From the NCBI RefSeq assembly GCF_009826935.1, contig NZ_WUMN01000001.1, positions 186,001 through 250,000 of the forward strand: a stretch of 64,000 bases of DNA. Direction: 5' to 3'. Under the pieces are notes generated by a model, which worked only from the letters and a program-made list of their open reading frames with translations, did no database searches and was not told where the DNA came from. The position numbers and the translations under genes were made by a program. Shown here in pieces: positions 35,705 to 44,649 of this stretch (positions are counted from its first letter, which is position 1; each line of letters starts with the position of its first letter). This stretch comes from Flavobacterium sp. Sd200 (GTDB taxonomy: Bacteria; Bacteroidota; Bacteroidia; Flavobacteriales; Flavobacteriaceae).

Positions 35705-36631
35705 CTAAATATACAAATTTTTTCTTTTTAATTTATGAATCAGCGCATTTAATTCGAAACCAAGCAACAAAATAAAACAGTTGATCCATATATAAAGCAT
35801 CAATACAAGCAACGTGCCAATAGAGCCGTACAACTCATTGTATTTACTAAAACGCACTACATATATACTGAAAGCAAACGACGTTACACCAAAAAGCAGC
35901 GTGCTGAAAACCGATCCATAGCTGAAAAAAGCGGCATTACGGGTTTCTTTTGCGGCAAATTTAAAGAGTAACGAGGTAGTGGTTAGTATCATTAAAATAA
36001 GAAAAACATAGCGCCCCAGCGGAAGCAGGTAATCGTCTTCGCCAATAATGCCTTGCTTTTCGAGGGTGCGTATAATAACTTCGAGCGTTACTATAGATGC
36101 CACTGTTACTATTAACAGGAGGGTGAGTATGAGCGACAGCCCAATAGCCAAAGCATATTGACGGAAATAAGTGCGCTTTATGGTAATGTGCATGCTGTTC
36201 TGGAAACCGCTCAATATAGCGTTCAAGCCGTTGCTCATAAGCAATATAGCGAGCAATATACCTGTAGAGAGGAGGCTGCCCTGGCTGTTTAATAAAATAT
36301 CTGCCAGTATGTCCTTAATGGCATCAAAGGTATTTGGAGGTACATTATCTGCCACGAAGTTTAAAAAATCTTCCTGAAACCCCTCTAACGGAATATAGGG
36401 TATAAGGTTGAGGATGAACAGCGCAAACGGAAACAGCGACATAAAGAAACTGAATGCAATGGCTCCGGCTCTATAGGATATATCGCCTTTTACAATACCT
36501 GTAATGTATAGTTCTAAAAGGTGGTACAGGGTAAGCCCTTCGCTGTAAGGAAGTTTTATGCTTTTGCCAAAACGCACAAGGTGTTTTATTACCGGAATGC
36601 GCTCCAGCTTATGTTCCAGTTCTACAGACAT
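35705..36631 (-). CDS. YihY/BrkB-family inner-membrane protein
   Basis: The 308-residue protein has six or seven membrane helices. The family motif 'ISYRAGAIAFSFFMSLFPFA' falls near residue 60 and 'YNELYGSIGTLLVLMLYIW' near 265. Members were once called ribonuclease BN in error; the true function is unknown. The ATG shares its first base with the last base of the nadC stop (TAATG), so translation is coupled to nadC. Confidence 0.88.
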   Translation of the reverse strand: MSVELEHKLERIPVIKHLVRFGKSIKLPYSEGLTLYHLLELYITGIVKGDISYRAGAIAFSFFMSLFPFALFILNLIPYIPLEGFQEDFLNFVADNVPPNTFDAIKDILADILLNSQGSLLSTGILLAILLMSNGLNAILSGFQNSMHITIKRTYFRQYALAIGLSLILTLLLIVTVASIVTLEVIIRTLEKQGIIGEDDYLLPLGRYVFLILMILTTTSLLFKFAAKETRNAAFFSYGSVFSTLLFGVTSFAFSIYVVRFSKYNELYGSIGTLLVLMLYIWINCFILLLGFELNALIHKLKRKNLYI

Positions 36632-37488
36632 TAAAATGCTTTTAGGCTGAGGTCCATGTTATAAACAGAATGGGTTAGCGCACCGCTGCTAATATAGTTT
36701 ACACCACACTCTGCATAATGGCGCATGGTGTCTTCATTAATGCCGCCACTACTTTCGGTTTGGCAATAATCTCCAATAAGAGCCACTGCTTCGCGGGTTT
36801 GTGCATAGTCAAAATTATCAAGCAGTATTCGGTGAATACCCGGGTTTTGCATAATCTCTTTAACCTCGTCAAGGTCGCGGGCCTCGACAATAATTTTAAG
36901 GTCGAGGTTGTTGGCTTTAAGGTACTCCTGTGTTTTTTGTATGGCAGGGGTAATGCCGCCTGCAAAATCTATGTGATTGTCTTTAAGCATTACCATATCA
37001 TAAAGGGCAAAACGGTGGTTTTCTCCTCCGCCTATTTTTACCGCCCATTTTTCGAGCGCACGAATGCCCGGAGTGGTTTTGCGGGTGTCCAGCACGCCAG
37101 TTCCGGTGCCCTTAAGTATTTTAACGTATTTGGCGGTTTTGGTTGCAATGGCACTCATGCGCTGCATGGCGTTGAGTACAAGTCTTTCGGCCTTAAGAAT
37201 GCTTTGCGAACTGCCGTGTACATGAAAAGCCACATCGCCATATTGTACAGGGGTGCCATCCTGAATAAAAACCTCAAAAGTAAGAGCCGGGTCTACATAG
37301 GCAAACACCTGCTGGGCAAAAGCCACACCGGCAAGGAGTCCGTTGTCTTTAACGAGCAGTTTGGCACGTCCGGTTGCGGTATTGGGAATACAGGCAAGAG
37401 AGCTGTAATCGCCGGGGCCAACGTCTTCGCGGATGGCATTGGCTATTATTATATCGAGTTCTTTTTGAAATTGAATGTCAGATATCAT
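36631..37488 (-). CDS. nadC: Nicotinate-nucleotide pyrophosphorylase (carboxylating)
   Basis: The enzyme turns quinolinate and PRPP into nicotinate mononucleotide in NAD synthesis. The motifs are 'VLDTRKTTPGIRALEKWAVKIGG' (~130-152), 'GGGENHRFALYDMVMLKDNHI' and 'EARDLDEVKEIM', with the C-terminal 'ESSGGINEDTMRHYAECGVN'. Its 285 residues are normal. nadA and nadB are not in the window. It heads a unit with the BrkB gene. Confidence 0.93.
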   Translation of the reverse strand: MISDIQFQKELDIIIANAIREDVGPGDYSSLACIPNTATGRAKLLVKDNGLLAGVAFAQQVFAYVDPALTFEVFIQDGTPVQYGDVAFHVHGSSQSILKAERLVLNAMQRMSAIATKTAKYVKILKGTGTGVLDTRKTTPGIRALEKWAVKIGGGENHRFALYDMVMLKDNHIDFAGGITPAIQKTQEYLKANNLDLKIIVEARDLDEVKEIMQNPGIHRILLDNFDYAQTREAVALIGDYCQTESSGGINEDTMRHYAECGVNYISSGALTHSVYNMDLSLKAF

Positions 37489-37552
37489 TATGTGGTATTA
37501 TAACGCTAAAATAAGGATTTTTTGCGGAATTAATGTTTTTTTGATATCCTTA

Positions 37553-37630
37553 TAAGAATTAAGCCGGGGGTGGGGGGAAGCGTAGGTTTGTTGGTTTTGA
37601 TCTCAATCGGCTACTCCCCGGCTATTCTTA
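37553..37630. repeat. Long inverted repeat in the nadC upstream gap
   Basis: The left arm (37553-37569, TAAGAAT-TA-AGCCGGGG) and right arm (37616-37630, CCCCGGCT-ATTCTTA) pair over 15 bases with a two-base bulge and a 46-base G/T-rich loop. This GC-rich block is out of character with its AT-rich surroundings. It is not followed by a good T run on either strand, so it is an unusual terminator at best. Confidence 0.5.
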
Positions 37631-37766
37631 AATGTATAGACTTTCAGTTTGCACGTGTTTAGTTTTTTTATAGCTTTTTAAGCTTTCGGTTTTCTGAGTT
37701 TATTCAAGATATAGCTAATAACAAGACAAGTTTCTGAGTATAATATTCGCTTAATACTAAAGTTAT

Positions 37767-38513
37767 TTATCTGGATTTGGTCGCTATTGCCCATATTACG
37801 CCGGCCATCATTGCTAATAACAGATAAGAAACAGGCACCATTATACTTCTGAAAATGCGCGATCTTTTTGATAATCCTGACTTAGAAAAAAACTGGTAAT
37901 AAAAAAAGGCGGTATATAGAATGCTGAATCCGGTTACAAAAATGTAGTTTATAAGCATTAAGCCTTGTGGGTTCGTGTAAAAAACGGTGAGTATTGTAAA
38001 GAGCAATCCTACAATTAATTCTGATGCAACTTTATACGAATTCAAAACTAAGTGTTCAGAATAATTGAATCCTGCTTTTTTAAACCATAAAAAACTAAAT
38101 AAAGAATATATAGGTATAGTAACTAAGAGGATTATCTTAGGGTTTTTAGATACAAATTTTTCAAATGGAGACATTGCTTCTCTACTTGCCTCCGGAATAA
38201 TATCTAATAACTTTACATGTGAATAGTGTCCTATTAAGGTAGATACGGCTAAAGTTAGCAATATAAGTGTAACAAAACTAAAATAAGGAGCTCTTTTCCC
38301 TAAAATATATTCCCTTACACTATGTCCTGGACGGGTAAAAAGTTCTTTAATAGTAAATAGTGCTCCTTTATCTACATGCCAAATTCCATGTATAAGGTCG
38401 TGCTCTAAAAAATGTTTTAAAGAGTACCTGTGTGTGCTGTTTTTTTGGCCACAGTTAGGACAATAATTCGCTGTAATTTCATGACCACAATTTAGGCAAT
38501 TAACCTCTTTCAT
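37767..38513 (-). CDS. DUF3667 membrane protein with zinc ribbon
   Basis: The N-terminus is a zinc ribbon: 'CLNCGHEITANYCPNCGQ'. The DUF3667 segment 'THRYSLKHFLEHDLIHGIWHVDKG' follows, with 'FTIKELFTRPGHSVREYILGKRAPYFS'. Five or six membrane helices make up the rest. The family is common in Bacteroidota and of unknown function. It forms a two-gene unit with the upstream 84-residue membrane protein (2-bp gap). Confidence 0.85.
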   Translation of the reverse strand: MKEVNCLNCGHEITANYCPNCGQKNSTHRYSLKHFLEHDLIHGIWHVDKGALFTIKELFTRPGHSVREYILGKRAPYFSFVTLILLTLAVSTLIGHYSHVKLLDIIPEASREAMSPFEKFVSKNPKIILLVTIPIYSLFSFLWFKKAGFNYSEHLVLNSYKVASELIVGLLFTILTVFYTNPQGLMLINYIFVTGFSILYTAFFYYQFFSKSGLSKRSRIFRSIMVPVSYLLLAMMAGVIWAIATKSR

Positions 38514-38515
38514 GG

Positions 38516-38770
38516 CTATGAAATATTTTGCTGCCTATGCTTAATTTCTTTGTTTAAGGCAGTTATGTAGTTATAAACAGGTAAAAGGGTAACAGGAAGT
38601 GCCGCCACAGATATAAATAATATAGCCGATGACTTATTGATGTAAAAATACAAAGCAAGACCAAACATCGCAATCCATACAATTGCAATTCCGATAACGA
38701 TGCCTTTTAGCAAATCCCGTTTTTTTATTAGTTTTTCAGTGCTTAATTCTGTAAAGCTATTATTCTTCAT
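38516..38770 (-). CDS. Small two-helix membrane protein
   Basis: The 84-residue protein has a basic N-terminal helix ('TEKLIKKRDLLKG') and two membrane segments ('IVIGIAIVWIAMFGLALYFY', 'ILFISVAALPVTLLPVYNYI'). No family is recognised. Its stop lies two bases before the DUF3667 start, and it diverges from the broken HxlR gene by about 107 bp. Confidence 0.6.
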   Translation of the reverse strand: MKNNSFTELSTEKLIKKRDLLKGIVIGIAIVWIAMFGLALYFYINKSSAILFISVAALPVTLLPVYNYITALNKEIKHRQQNIS

Positions 38771-38877
38771 TGTGTAATTTTAAAAGCAAGTATAAGTATT
38801 ATTTTGAAAAGAAACTAATTTTTCTATCTTTACAAACATCAACCAATTATTTTTGCTTTGCAATAAGTCAGAAATTT

Positions 38878-39175
38878 ATGACTACTCAAAAAAATACCAA
38901 TGAAGCCGAAACATGCCCGGCTCAGGCTCTTCTAAAATTATTATCAGGTAAATGGAAAGCAGAGATTTTCGGCTTCATCCTCATCCGGTATATTGTTGCG
39001 TGAAATAAAAGAGGCAAACAGGCAATCATTATCTGTAGCGCTTCGTGAGCTTGAAGAAGCTAGACTGCTGGAAAAATTAATTATAAAACAAAAGCCACTG
39101 CACATAGAATACAATCTTGCCGAAAAAGGCAGGCTCTTAATACCGGTATTTAAACAACTGGAAGGCTTGGTTTAA
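38878..39175 (+). pseudogene. HxlR-family regulator, frameshifted
   Basis: The frame from the ATG at 38878 gives 'TCPAQALLKLLSGKWKAEIF', the start of an HxlR winged helix, and then runs into a stop at 39001. The rest continues in another frame from about 38966: 'SSSSGILLREIKEANRQSLS', then 'LRELEEARLLEKLIIKQK' and 'YNLAEKGRLLIPVFKQLE'. Deleting one base near 38960-38972 would restore one continuous ~98-residue HxlR protein. It is either a recent pseudogene or a sequencing error. Confidence 0.8.
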
Positions 39176-39183
39176 TACTAAAA

Positions 39184-39212
39184 GAGGGCTGTCTTATTTA
39201 AAAACAGCCCTC
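39184..39212. terminator. Bidirectional terminator
   Basis: GAGGGCTGT/ACAGCCCTC stem between the convergent HxlR and glycosyltransferase genes, with a T-rich 3' flank on the reverse strand. Confidence 0.8.
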
Positions 39213-39235
39213 AGTTATATAAGTATATTTATTTT

Positions 39236-41599
39236 TTACGCAATCTTAAAAGCACCAGTTTTGGCAGCTTTAATTTTTCTTCTAAAGTAAACGGTGTCTG
39301 GGTTGCCAAAGTATTTGGTAATGGTAAGCCTTGCCATTAGGTAGCTTAGTGTGCTTTCGGCTCCCTGGTTAAGGTTTACGCTGTGTTCCTCAAGTCCGTC
39401 AAAACATCCTCCGGTGCATGGGTTGTAAATAACATGGTTAAGGTGGTTGTTGCCCAAAAACCAGTTAAAGGCCATTTCCATTTTATTAAGATATTCTTCA
39501 TCTTTAAAAATATCATGAAACTTGCGCAGTGCCAGTATGGTGTAGGCCACATCTATAGGCTGCTCGCCATACTGCTCGCGGTTTTTGCCCTTAACCATCC
39601 AGCCACGGTTAGAAATAATTTTAATTGAAGTATCATCAAAAGTGTTTTCAAGAAGGAAATCAAAAGCCTCTTTAGCTACATCCCTGTATACTTCATTATT
39701 TGTAATGGCATAGCATAGTAATAGAGCTTCGGGTAGTACGCTGTTAGCGTAGGTAAGGTAGCTTTCAAACCATTTCCAGTTTTCATCGGCTTCATGGCGG
39801 TACATTTGTACTAATCGATCGGCAAACATTTTAATGTATATTAGAGTATCTGCATCCTTAACCTGACGGTTGTAGTAATAAAGCCCTTTTATAACAAATG
39901 CCATAGCCCGAGTAGAATAAATGTCTTTTGTAAGGCTTAGTGTTTTTTGGAATAATCCTTCAGCTTTATCGGTAAGCTCGGCAGGCAGCATTCCGGTTAA
40001 CGATACCATATAGCCCAATGCCCACATGGCACGGCCCGAACTGTCTTCGAGGTTTTCGTTATCGTTTTGTGCAGTAAATTTTTTATTTACATCTACGTAG
40101 TTAAGAAATCTGCCGTCGGGCTGCTGACAAAACTCAATAAAGTCAAGATAAATTTTAAGGTATTTAATAACCTCTCTGTCCCTGTATTTTTTATAATGCT
40201 GGCACAGTGCTATCATTGCCCTTGCATTATCGTCTATAGTATAGCCTGATTCCGGGTCGGGCACATTAAGTTTAGAAAATTGCAGGAACCCAAAATCGGT
40301 AGTCATGTGTTTTACATGATCTAAGTTTATTTTAGGGTTACGGTATTGCAGTTTGAAGCTGTTTCCGGCAGTTTTTTGCAGCACTTTTGCGTGGTTTACG
40401 GCAGAGTTTTCCCAAATGGTGTGCACAATTTTGTGCAGGCCGTTATGTATCATTCTGTTTCGCAGTTCTTCATCGCCCAGCATTTCATTGAGGCAATCTG
40501 CCAGTTGCTGGCTATTGCCAAAGTCGAAGATCATTCCGGTATCTCCTGCTAATACTTCCTTGGCATGTGGAATAGGCGTAGACACAATAGGGCAGGCACA
40601 GCTCAATGCATAAGAGAATGTGCCGCTTACAGCCTGGTTAGGGTCTTTAGACGAGAATACATAGACATCTGTCAGTTGCAGGTAATCCAGCAACTCATCT
40701 AACGCAACATATTTATTTATAAACTGTACGTTATTCTCCAGTCCGTTCTCTGCGATTTTTTGTGTAAGGAACTCACGGTACACTTCGCCTTCCTGCAAAG
40801 CCACGGTAGGGTGGGTTTTGCCAATGATAAGGAAAAGCACATCAGGATGATTTTTTACTACCTGTGGGAGGGCATCGAGCGTGGTTTCGATACTTTTACC
40901 CGAACTTAACAACCCGAATGTTGAAAGCACCTTGCGGCCTTCAAAGCCATATTGTTTTTTGAGTTCTGCCTCACGGCCATGGGCAACAAGGTGTGTACCG
41001 TGCGCAATAACTGCAATTTTAGTACGGTCTACTATATAGTCGCGAACCAGTATATCGGCCGCGTTATTTGTCATTACTATTAAAGAGTCTGCCCTGTTAA
41101 GGATGTGCTGCACATTGGCTTTAAATTCTTCGTTAGGGTTGGGCAGTACTGTGTGAAATACTACCGAAAGCGGTTTTTGTACATCGTCAATAAATGTATT
41201 AAAATGGCTTACGGTTTCATGTACAAGCCCGAATTCGTGCTGCATTAGCACGATCTTAATATTCTCATCTTCATTAATCGCTTTGGCCAGTTTGGTGTAC
41301 GATTGCGGTTCAGATGTGTTCAGGATATATTTAACCGAAGGATCTGTGTAGGTGTGTTGTTCGTTTTTACTTTCTATAGCACATACTTTTATAGAAAAAG
41401 AATCTACATAATGGTCGTTAAGTGCTTTGATAAGATCCTGCGAATAGGTTGCAATGCCACACTGCCTTGGCGGAAACGTTGTTATAACCAGTATTTCGGG
41501 GAGTACATCTAATGTTGTAGGTATGTTTTGGGCTGATATTTGCTCAATGATCGAATGGAATGGCTGGAACTTGTTTCCGGCAGATTTTCTGGTTTTCAT
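39236..41599 (-). CDS. GT4 glycosyltransferase fused to an alpha/alpha-toroid domain
   Basis: The first ~420 residues form a GT-B glycosyltransferase: 'LVITTFPPRQCGIATYSQDL', 'HEFGLVHETVSHF', 'STFGLLSSGKSIETTLDALP'. The usual GT4 E-x7-E motif is replaced by 'NQAVSGTFSYALSCACPIVS'. Residues ~440-770 look like a helical toroid of the kind seen in glycan-processing enzymes ('SGYTIDDNARAMIALCQHYK', 'SSGRAMWALGYMV', 'QPIDVAYTILALRKF'). The substrate is unknown; such fusions are reported near mannan-type enzymes. It is 787 residues and monocistronic. Confidence 0.75.
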   Translation of the reverse strand: MKTRKSAGNKFQPFHSIIEQISAQNIPTTLDVLPEILVITTFPPRQCGIATYSQDLIKALNDHYVDSFSIKVCAIESKNEQHTYTDPSVKYILNTSEPQSYTKLAKAINEDENIKIVLMQHEFGLVHETVSHFNTFIDDVQKPLSVVFHTVLPNPNEEFKANVQHILNRADSLIVMTNNAADILVRDYIVDRTKIAVIAHGTHLVAHGREAELKKQYGFEGRKVLSTFGLLSSGKSIETTLDALPQVVKNHPDVLFLIIGKTHPTVALQEGEVYREFLTQKIAENGLENNVQFINKYVALDELLDYLQLTDVYVFSSKDPNQAVSGTFSYALSCACPIVSTPIPHAKEVLAGDTGMIFDFGNSQQLADCLNEMLGDEELRNRMIHNGLHKIVHTIWENSAVNHAKVLQKTAGNSFKLQYRNPKINLDHVKHMTTDFGFLQFSKLNVPDPESGYTIDDNARAMIALCQHYKKYRDREVIKYLKIYLDFIEFCQQPDGRFLNYVDVNKKFTAQNDNENLEDSSGRAMWALGYMVSLTGMLPAELTDKAEGLFQKTLSLTKDIYSTRAMAFVIKGLYYYNRQVKDADTLIYIKMFADRLVQMYRHEADENWKWFESYLTYANSVLPEALLLCYAITNNEVYRDVAKEAFDFLLENTFDDTSIKIISNRGWMVKGKNREQYGEQPIDVAYTILALRKFHDIFKDEEYLNKMEMAFNWFLGNNHLNHVIYNPCTGGCFDGLEEHSVNLNQGAESTLSYLMARLTITKYFGNPDTVYFRRKIKAAKTGAFKIA

Positions 41600-41672
41600 G
41601 GCATTGTAGGGTATTTTTTAATAATAATTTTTTAAGTCATGTATATATGGTTGGTTGTACAAGAACGATTTA

Positions 41673-41702
41673 AAAAACCGGTTTATATTAAAACCGGTTT
41701 TT
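41673..41702. terminator. Terminator of the YtxH-like gene
   Basis: AAAACCGGTTT/AAACCGGTTTT stem with T runs on both strands. Confidence 0.8.
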
Positions 41703-41728
41703 AGTATCCAAAAAGATCAGGTGGCTGT

Positions 41729-41992
41729 TTAAGCATTCGCAGCTTTGTTAACCCACTCTGTAGCTCTTTCTTTTGCGCTGTTTACAGCTTCTTTAGCATC
41801 AGATGAAGCATTTTTAAACTCTTTCTGCGCTTTGCGCTGCAACTCATTAAGTTTGCCTTTAAAGTTTTCTTTAGCTTCTTCTACCTGTGCGCGGTATTTG
41901 TTTTGAGACCTTTTGCGGGCTACTACTACCGCTGCACCTGCAAGTACCGCTGCTCCCGCAGCAATACCCAATATCAGTTTTTTGTTTGCCAT
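41729..41992 (-). CDS. YtxH-like membrane-anchored stress protein
   Basis: The 87-residue protein has one N-terminal helix ('LILGIAAGAAVLAGAAVVVA') followed by an amphipathic, Lys/Glu/Ala-rich helix ('KAQKEFKNASSDAKEAVNSA'). That is the YtxH/late-embryogenesis-like pattern of general stress proteins. Function is unclear. It is monocistronic, with a terminator. Confidence 0.7.
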   Translation of the reverse strand: MANKKLILGIAAGAAVLAGAAVVVARKRSQNKYRAQVEEAKENFKGKLNELQRKAQKEFKNASSDAKEAVNSAKERATEWVNKAANA

Positions 41993-42211
41993 TTGTATTT
42001 AGGTTTTAAAGATTGTTTTTTTATCTTCAGCCAAATTACAGTATCTTCATCTTACTACCTATTTGGTTAGTAAATATTTAACTCAATTAACGGGGCGTTA
42101 TGAATTTTAAATTAATTTTAACCTATGTAGGAATTTTATTGAAAATAATGTAATCCCAGAATGTAAATTTCACGTAAATTAATTTTTATGTGATGATTCC
42201 TTAATTTATGT

Positions 42212-42253
42212 GGGTTAAATTGAGATTTTGATAAAATATGCAAACTTTAACCC
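42212..42253. promoter_or_regulatory. Inverted repeat upstream of the glnN promoter
   Basis: GGGTTAAA (42212-42219) and its exact complement TTTAACCC (42246-42253) are separated by 26 bp. The right arm ends 22 bp before the -33 TTG. It may be a regulator site. The rest of the 353-bp gap (41993-42345) holds only AT-rich sequence and the promoter. Confidence 0.35.
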
Positions 42254-42275
42254 CTAAGAAAATAGGGTGTGGCTG

Positions 42276-42303
42276 TTGTGCGAAACATTTTTTTGTACAT
42301 TTG
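42276..42303 (+). promoter_or_regulatory. glnN promoter, TTG-N17-TACATTTG
   Basis: TTG (42276-42278) and TACATTTG (42296-42303) are separated by exactly 17 bp, a full match to the Bacteroidota housekeeping consensus. The ATG is 42 bp downstream. Confidence 0.75.
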
Positions 42304-42345
42304 CACCAGTTTTAAACATAAAATAAACATTTAAAAATAAGTTTC

Positions 42346-44535
42346 ATGTCAACATTTCGTTTTGAGGCTCTGAAAGAAACCGCAGGCAGAAAGCCGGTAG
42401 AGGTTAAAGAGCTGGACAGAAAGTCTGTTATCTTTGGTAGTAATGTGTTCAATGACAAAGCAATGCGACAGTTTTTAACGCCCGAGGCTTACAAGGCGGT
42501 TAAAAGTGCAGTGCAGCATGGAACTAAAATAGACCGTAAACTGGCCGATTATATAGCAATGGGTATGAAAGAGTGGGCACTAAGCAAAGGTGTAACTCAC
42601 TATACACACTGGTTTCAGCCATTAACAGGCACTACAGCCGAAAAACATGATGCGTTTTTTGAAACATCTTTTGATGGCAGCGATCCGGTAGAAAAATTTG
42701 GCGGCGGCCAGCTTGTACAACAGGAGCCGGATGCATCAAGTTTTCCTAATGGTGGTATCCGTAACACGTTTGAAGCACGTGGCTACACCGCATGGGATCC
42801 TACATCGCCTGCATTTATATTTGGTACGACCCTTTGCATCCCTACAGTATTTATATCTTATACAGGTGAGGCATTAGATTATAAAACTCCTTTACTAAGG
42901 GCACTAACGGCTGTAGATGAAGCTGCTGTGGCTGTATGTAACTATTTTGACAAGAACGTTAAAAAAGTAACTGCAACTCTTGGATGGGAGCAGGAATATT
43001 TCCTTGTAGATGCTGCTCTTGCTGCTTCAAGGCCCGATATTACGCTTACAGGACGCACGTTGCTTGGGCATTCTTCAGCGAAAGGCCAGCAGTTAGACGA
43101 CCATTATTTTGGTTCTATACCTACAAGGGCACTTAACTACATGCGCGACCTTGAAAACGAGTGTATGCTTTTAGGTATACCGGTTAAAACCCGCCACAAC
43201 GAGGTTGCCCCTAACCAGTTTGAGCTTGCTCCAATATTTGAAGAGGCTAACCTTGCGGTAGACCATAACTCTTTATTAATGGATGTTATGCAAAAAGTGG
43301 GCGAGCGCCACGCTTTTAAAGTACTGCTTCATGAAAAACCTTTTGCAGGTGTAAACGGTAGCGGTAAGCACAACAACTGGAGTATGGCTACAGATACAGG
43401 TGTTAACCTGTTAGGCCCGGGCAAAACGCCAATGAGCAACCTACAGTTCCTTACGTTCTTTATAAATACTATTAAAGCGGTTTATACTAACGAGGAGCTA
43501 ATGAGGGCTTCTATTGCCACGGCATCTAACGACCACAGGCTTGGTGCAAACGAGGCACCTCCTGCAATTATATCAGTATTTATTGGAGACCAGCTTACAA
43601 AAGTACTTGCTGAGCTTGAAGGTGTTTCTGCAGGTAAACTTTCTCCTGAAGAAAAAACCGATCTTAAACTTAACGTGGTAGGTAAAATTCCGGATGTATT
43701 GCTTGACAATACAGACAGGAACCGTACATCGCCATTTGCATTTACAGGTAATAAATTTGAGTTCAGGGCAGTTGGTTCTTCTGCAAACTGTGCTAACGCA
43801 ATGACCATAGTTAACTCTATCATGGCTAAGCAGCTAAGAGACTTCAAAAAAGAAGTGGATGCGCTTATAGAAGGTAAAGACATGAAAAAAGACGATGCTA
43901 TATTTAATGTACTGAGAGAGTATATTAAAGAAACAAAAGCGATTCTTTTTGAAGGTGACGGTTATAGCGATGCATGGGCTGAAGAAGCTGCTAAACGCGG
44001 ACTTAGCAACCATAAAACAACTCCGGGCGCACTTAAAGCTAAAGTATCTGAGTCGGCACTTGCTTTATTTGAAGAGCTTGGCGTAATGAATCACACAGAG
44101 GCTGAGGCACGCTACGAGATTGAACTTGAAGAGTATGCTAAAAAGATACAGATAGAAGGCCGTGTACTTGGAGATATTGCACGTAACCACGTTATACCTA
44201 CGGCTATACGTTACCAAAATGTACTTATTGATAACGTAAAAGGTCTTAAAGAGATCTTTGGTTCTGAATATGAGGCTATAGGTAAAGAACAAATAAGCAT
44301 CATTAAGGAAATTTCTGGTCACATTGCCGGTATTAATAGCAAAGTTGAAGAAATGACCGAGGCACGTAAAGCTGCTAATGCACTTGGTACTGCCGAAGAA
44401 ATGGCTCATGCTTACTGCGACAGCGTAAAACCATATTTTGACGTTATCAGGAGGCACTGCGACAAGCTGGAGCTTATTGTAGACGACGAGGCATGGCCAC
44501 TTACAAAATACAGAGAGCTGTTGTTTACACGCTAA
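42346..44535 (+). CDS. glnN: Type III glutamine synthetase
   Basis: At 729 residues it has the size of GSIII, not GSI. Catalytic blocks: 'GWEQEYFLVDAALAASRPD', 'HNEVAPNQFELAPIFEEANL' and 'FAGVNGSGKHNNWSMATDTG' in the ATP/glutamate site, then 'RTSPFAFTGNKFEFRAVGSS'. The N-terminal 'KSVIFGSNVFNDKAMRQFL' and the C-terminal helical region are specific to GlnN of Bacteroidota. It makes glutamine from glutamate, ammonia and ATP. Monocistronic, with its own promoter and terminator. Confidence 0.93.
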   Translation: MSTFRFEALKETAGRKPVEVKELDRKSVIFGSNVFNDKAMRQFLTPEAYKAVKSAVQHGTKIDRKLADYIAMGMKEWALSKGVTHYTHWFQPLTGTTAEKHDAFFETSFDGSDPVEKFGGGQLVQQEPDASSFPNGGIRNTFEARGYTAWDPTSPAFIFGTTLCIPTVFISYTGEALDYKTPLLRALTAVDEAAVAVCNYFDKNVKKVTATLGWEQEYFLVDAALAASRPDITLTGRTLLGHSSAKGQQLDDHYFGSIPTRALNYMRDLENECMLLGIPVKTRHNEVAPNQFELAPIFEEANLAVDHNSLLMDVMQKVGERHAFKVLLHEKPFAGVNGSGKHNNWSMATDTGVNLLGPGKTPMSNLQFLTFFINTIKAVYTNEELMRASIATASNDHRLGANEAPPAIISVFIGDQLTKVLAELEGVSAGKLSPEEKTDLKLNVVGKIPDVLLDNTDRNRTSPFAFTGNKFEFRAVGSSANCANAMTIVNSIMAKQLRDFKKEVDALIEGKDMKKDDAIFNVLREYIKETKAILFEGDGYSDAWAEEAAKRGLSNHKTTPGALKAKVSESALALFEELGVMNHTEAEARYEIELEEYAKKIQIEGRVLGDIARNHVIPTAIRYQNVLIDNVKGLKEIFGSEYEAIGKEQISIIKEISGHIAGINSKVEEMTEARKAANALGTAEEMAHAYCDSVKPYFDVIRRHCDKLELIVDDEAWPLTKYRELLFTR

Positions 44536-44558
44536 TATTACATAGGGTTTATATATGT

Positions 44559-44594
44559 AAAAAGCCTGTCGCGGATTGCGGCAGGCTTTTTAAG
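44559..44594 (+). terminator. glnN terminator
   Basis: AAAAGCCTGTCGC/GCGGCAGGCTTTT hairpin (one G-T pair) with a T run. Confidence 0.85.
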
Positions 44595-44649
44595 TTTTGT
44601 ATACAAAATAAAATCTGGAGCCTATCGTTATACTAAAAAACTTACACAA

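Noticed and set aside
35705..36631. Annotation as ribonuclease BN
   Set aside because: The BrkB/YihY family was once mislabelled so; the sequence is a polytopic membrane protein with no nuclease motif.
36718..37503. 261-codon forward frame
   Set aside because: It is antisense to nadC along its whole length, and nadC has intact catalytic motifs. The frame has no recognisable domain.
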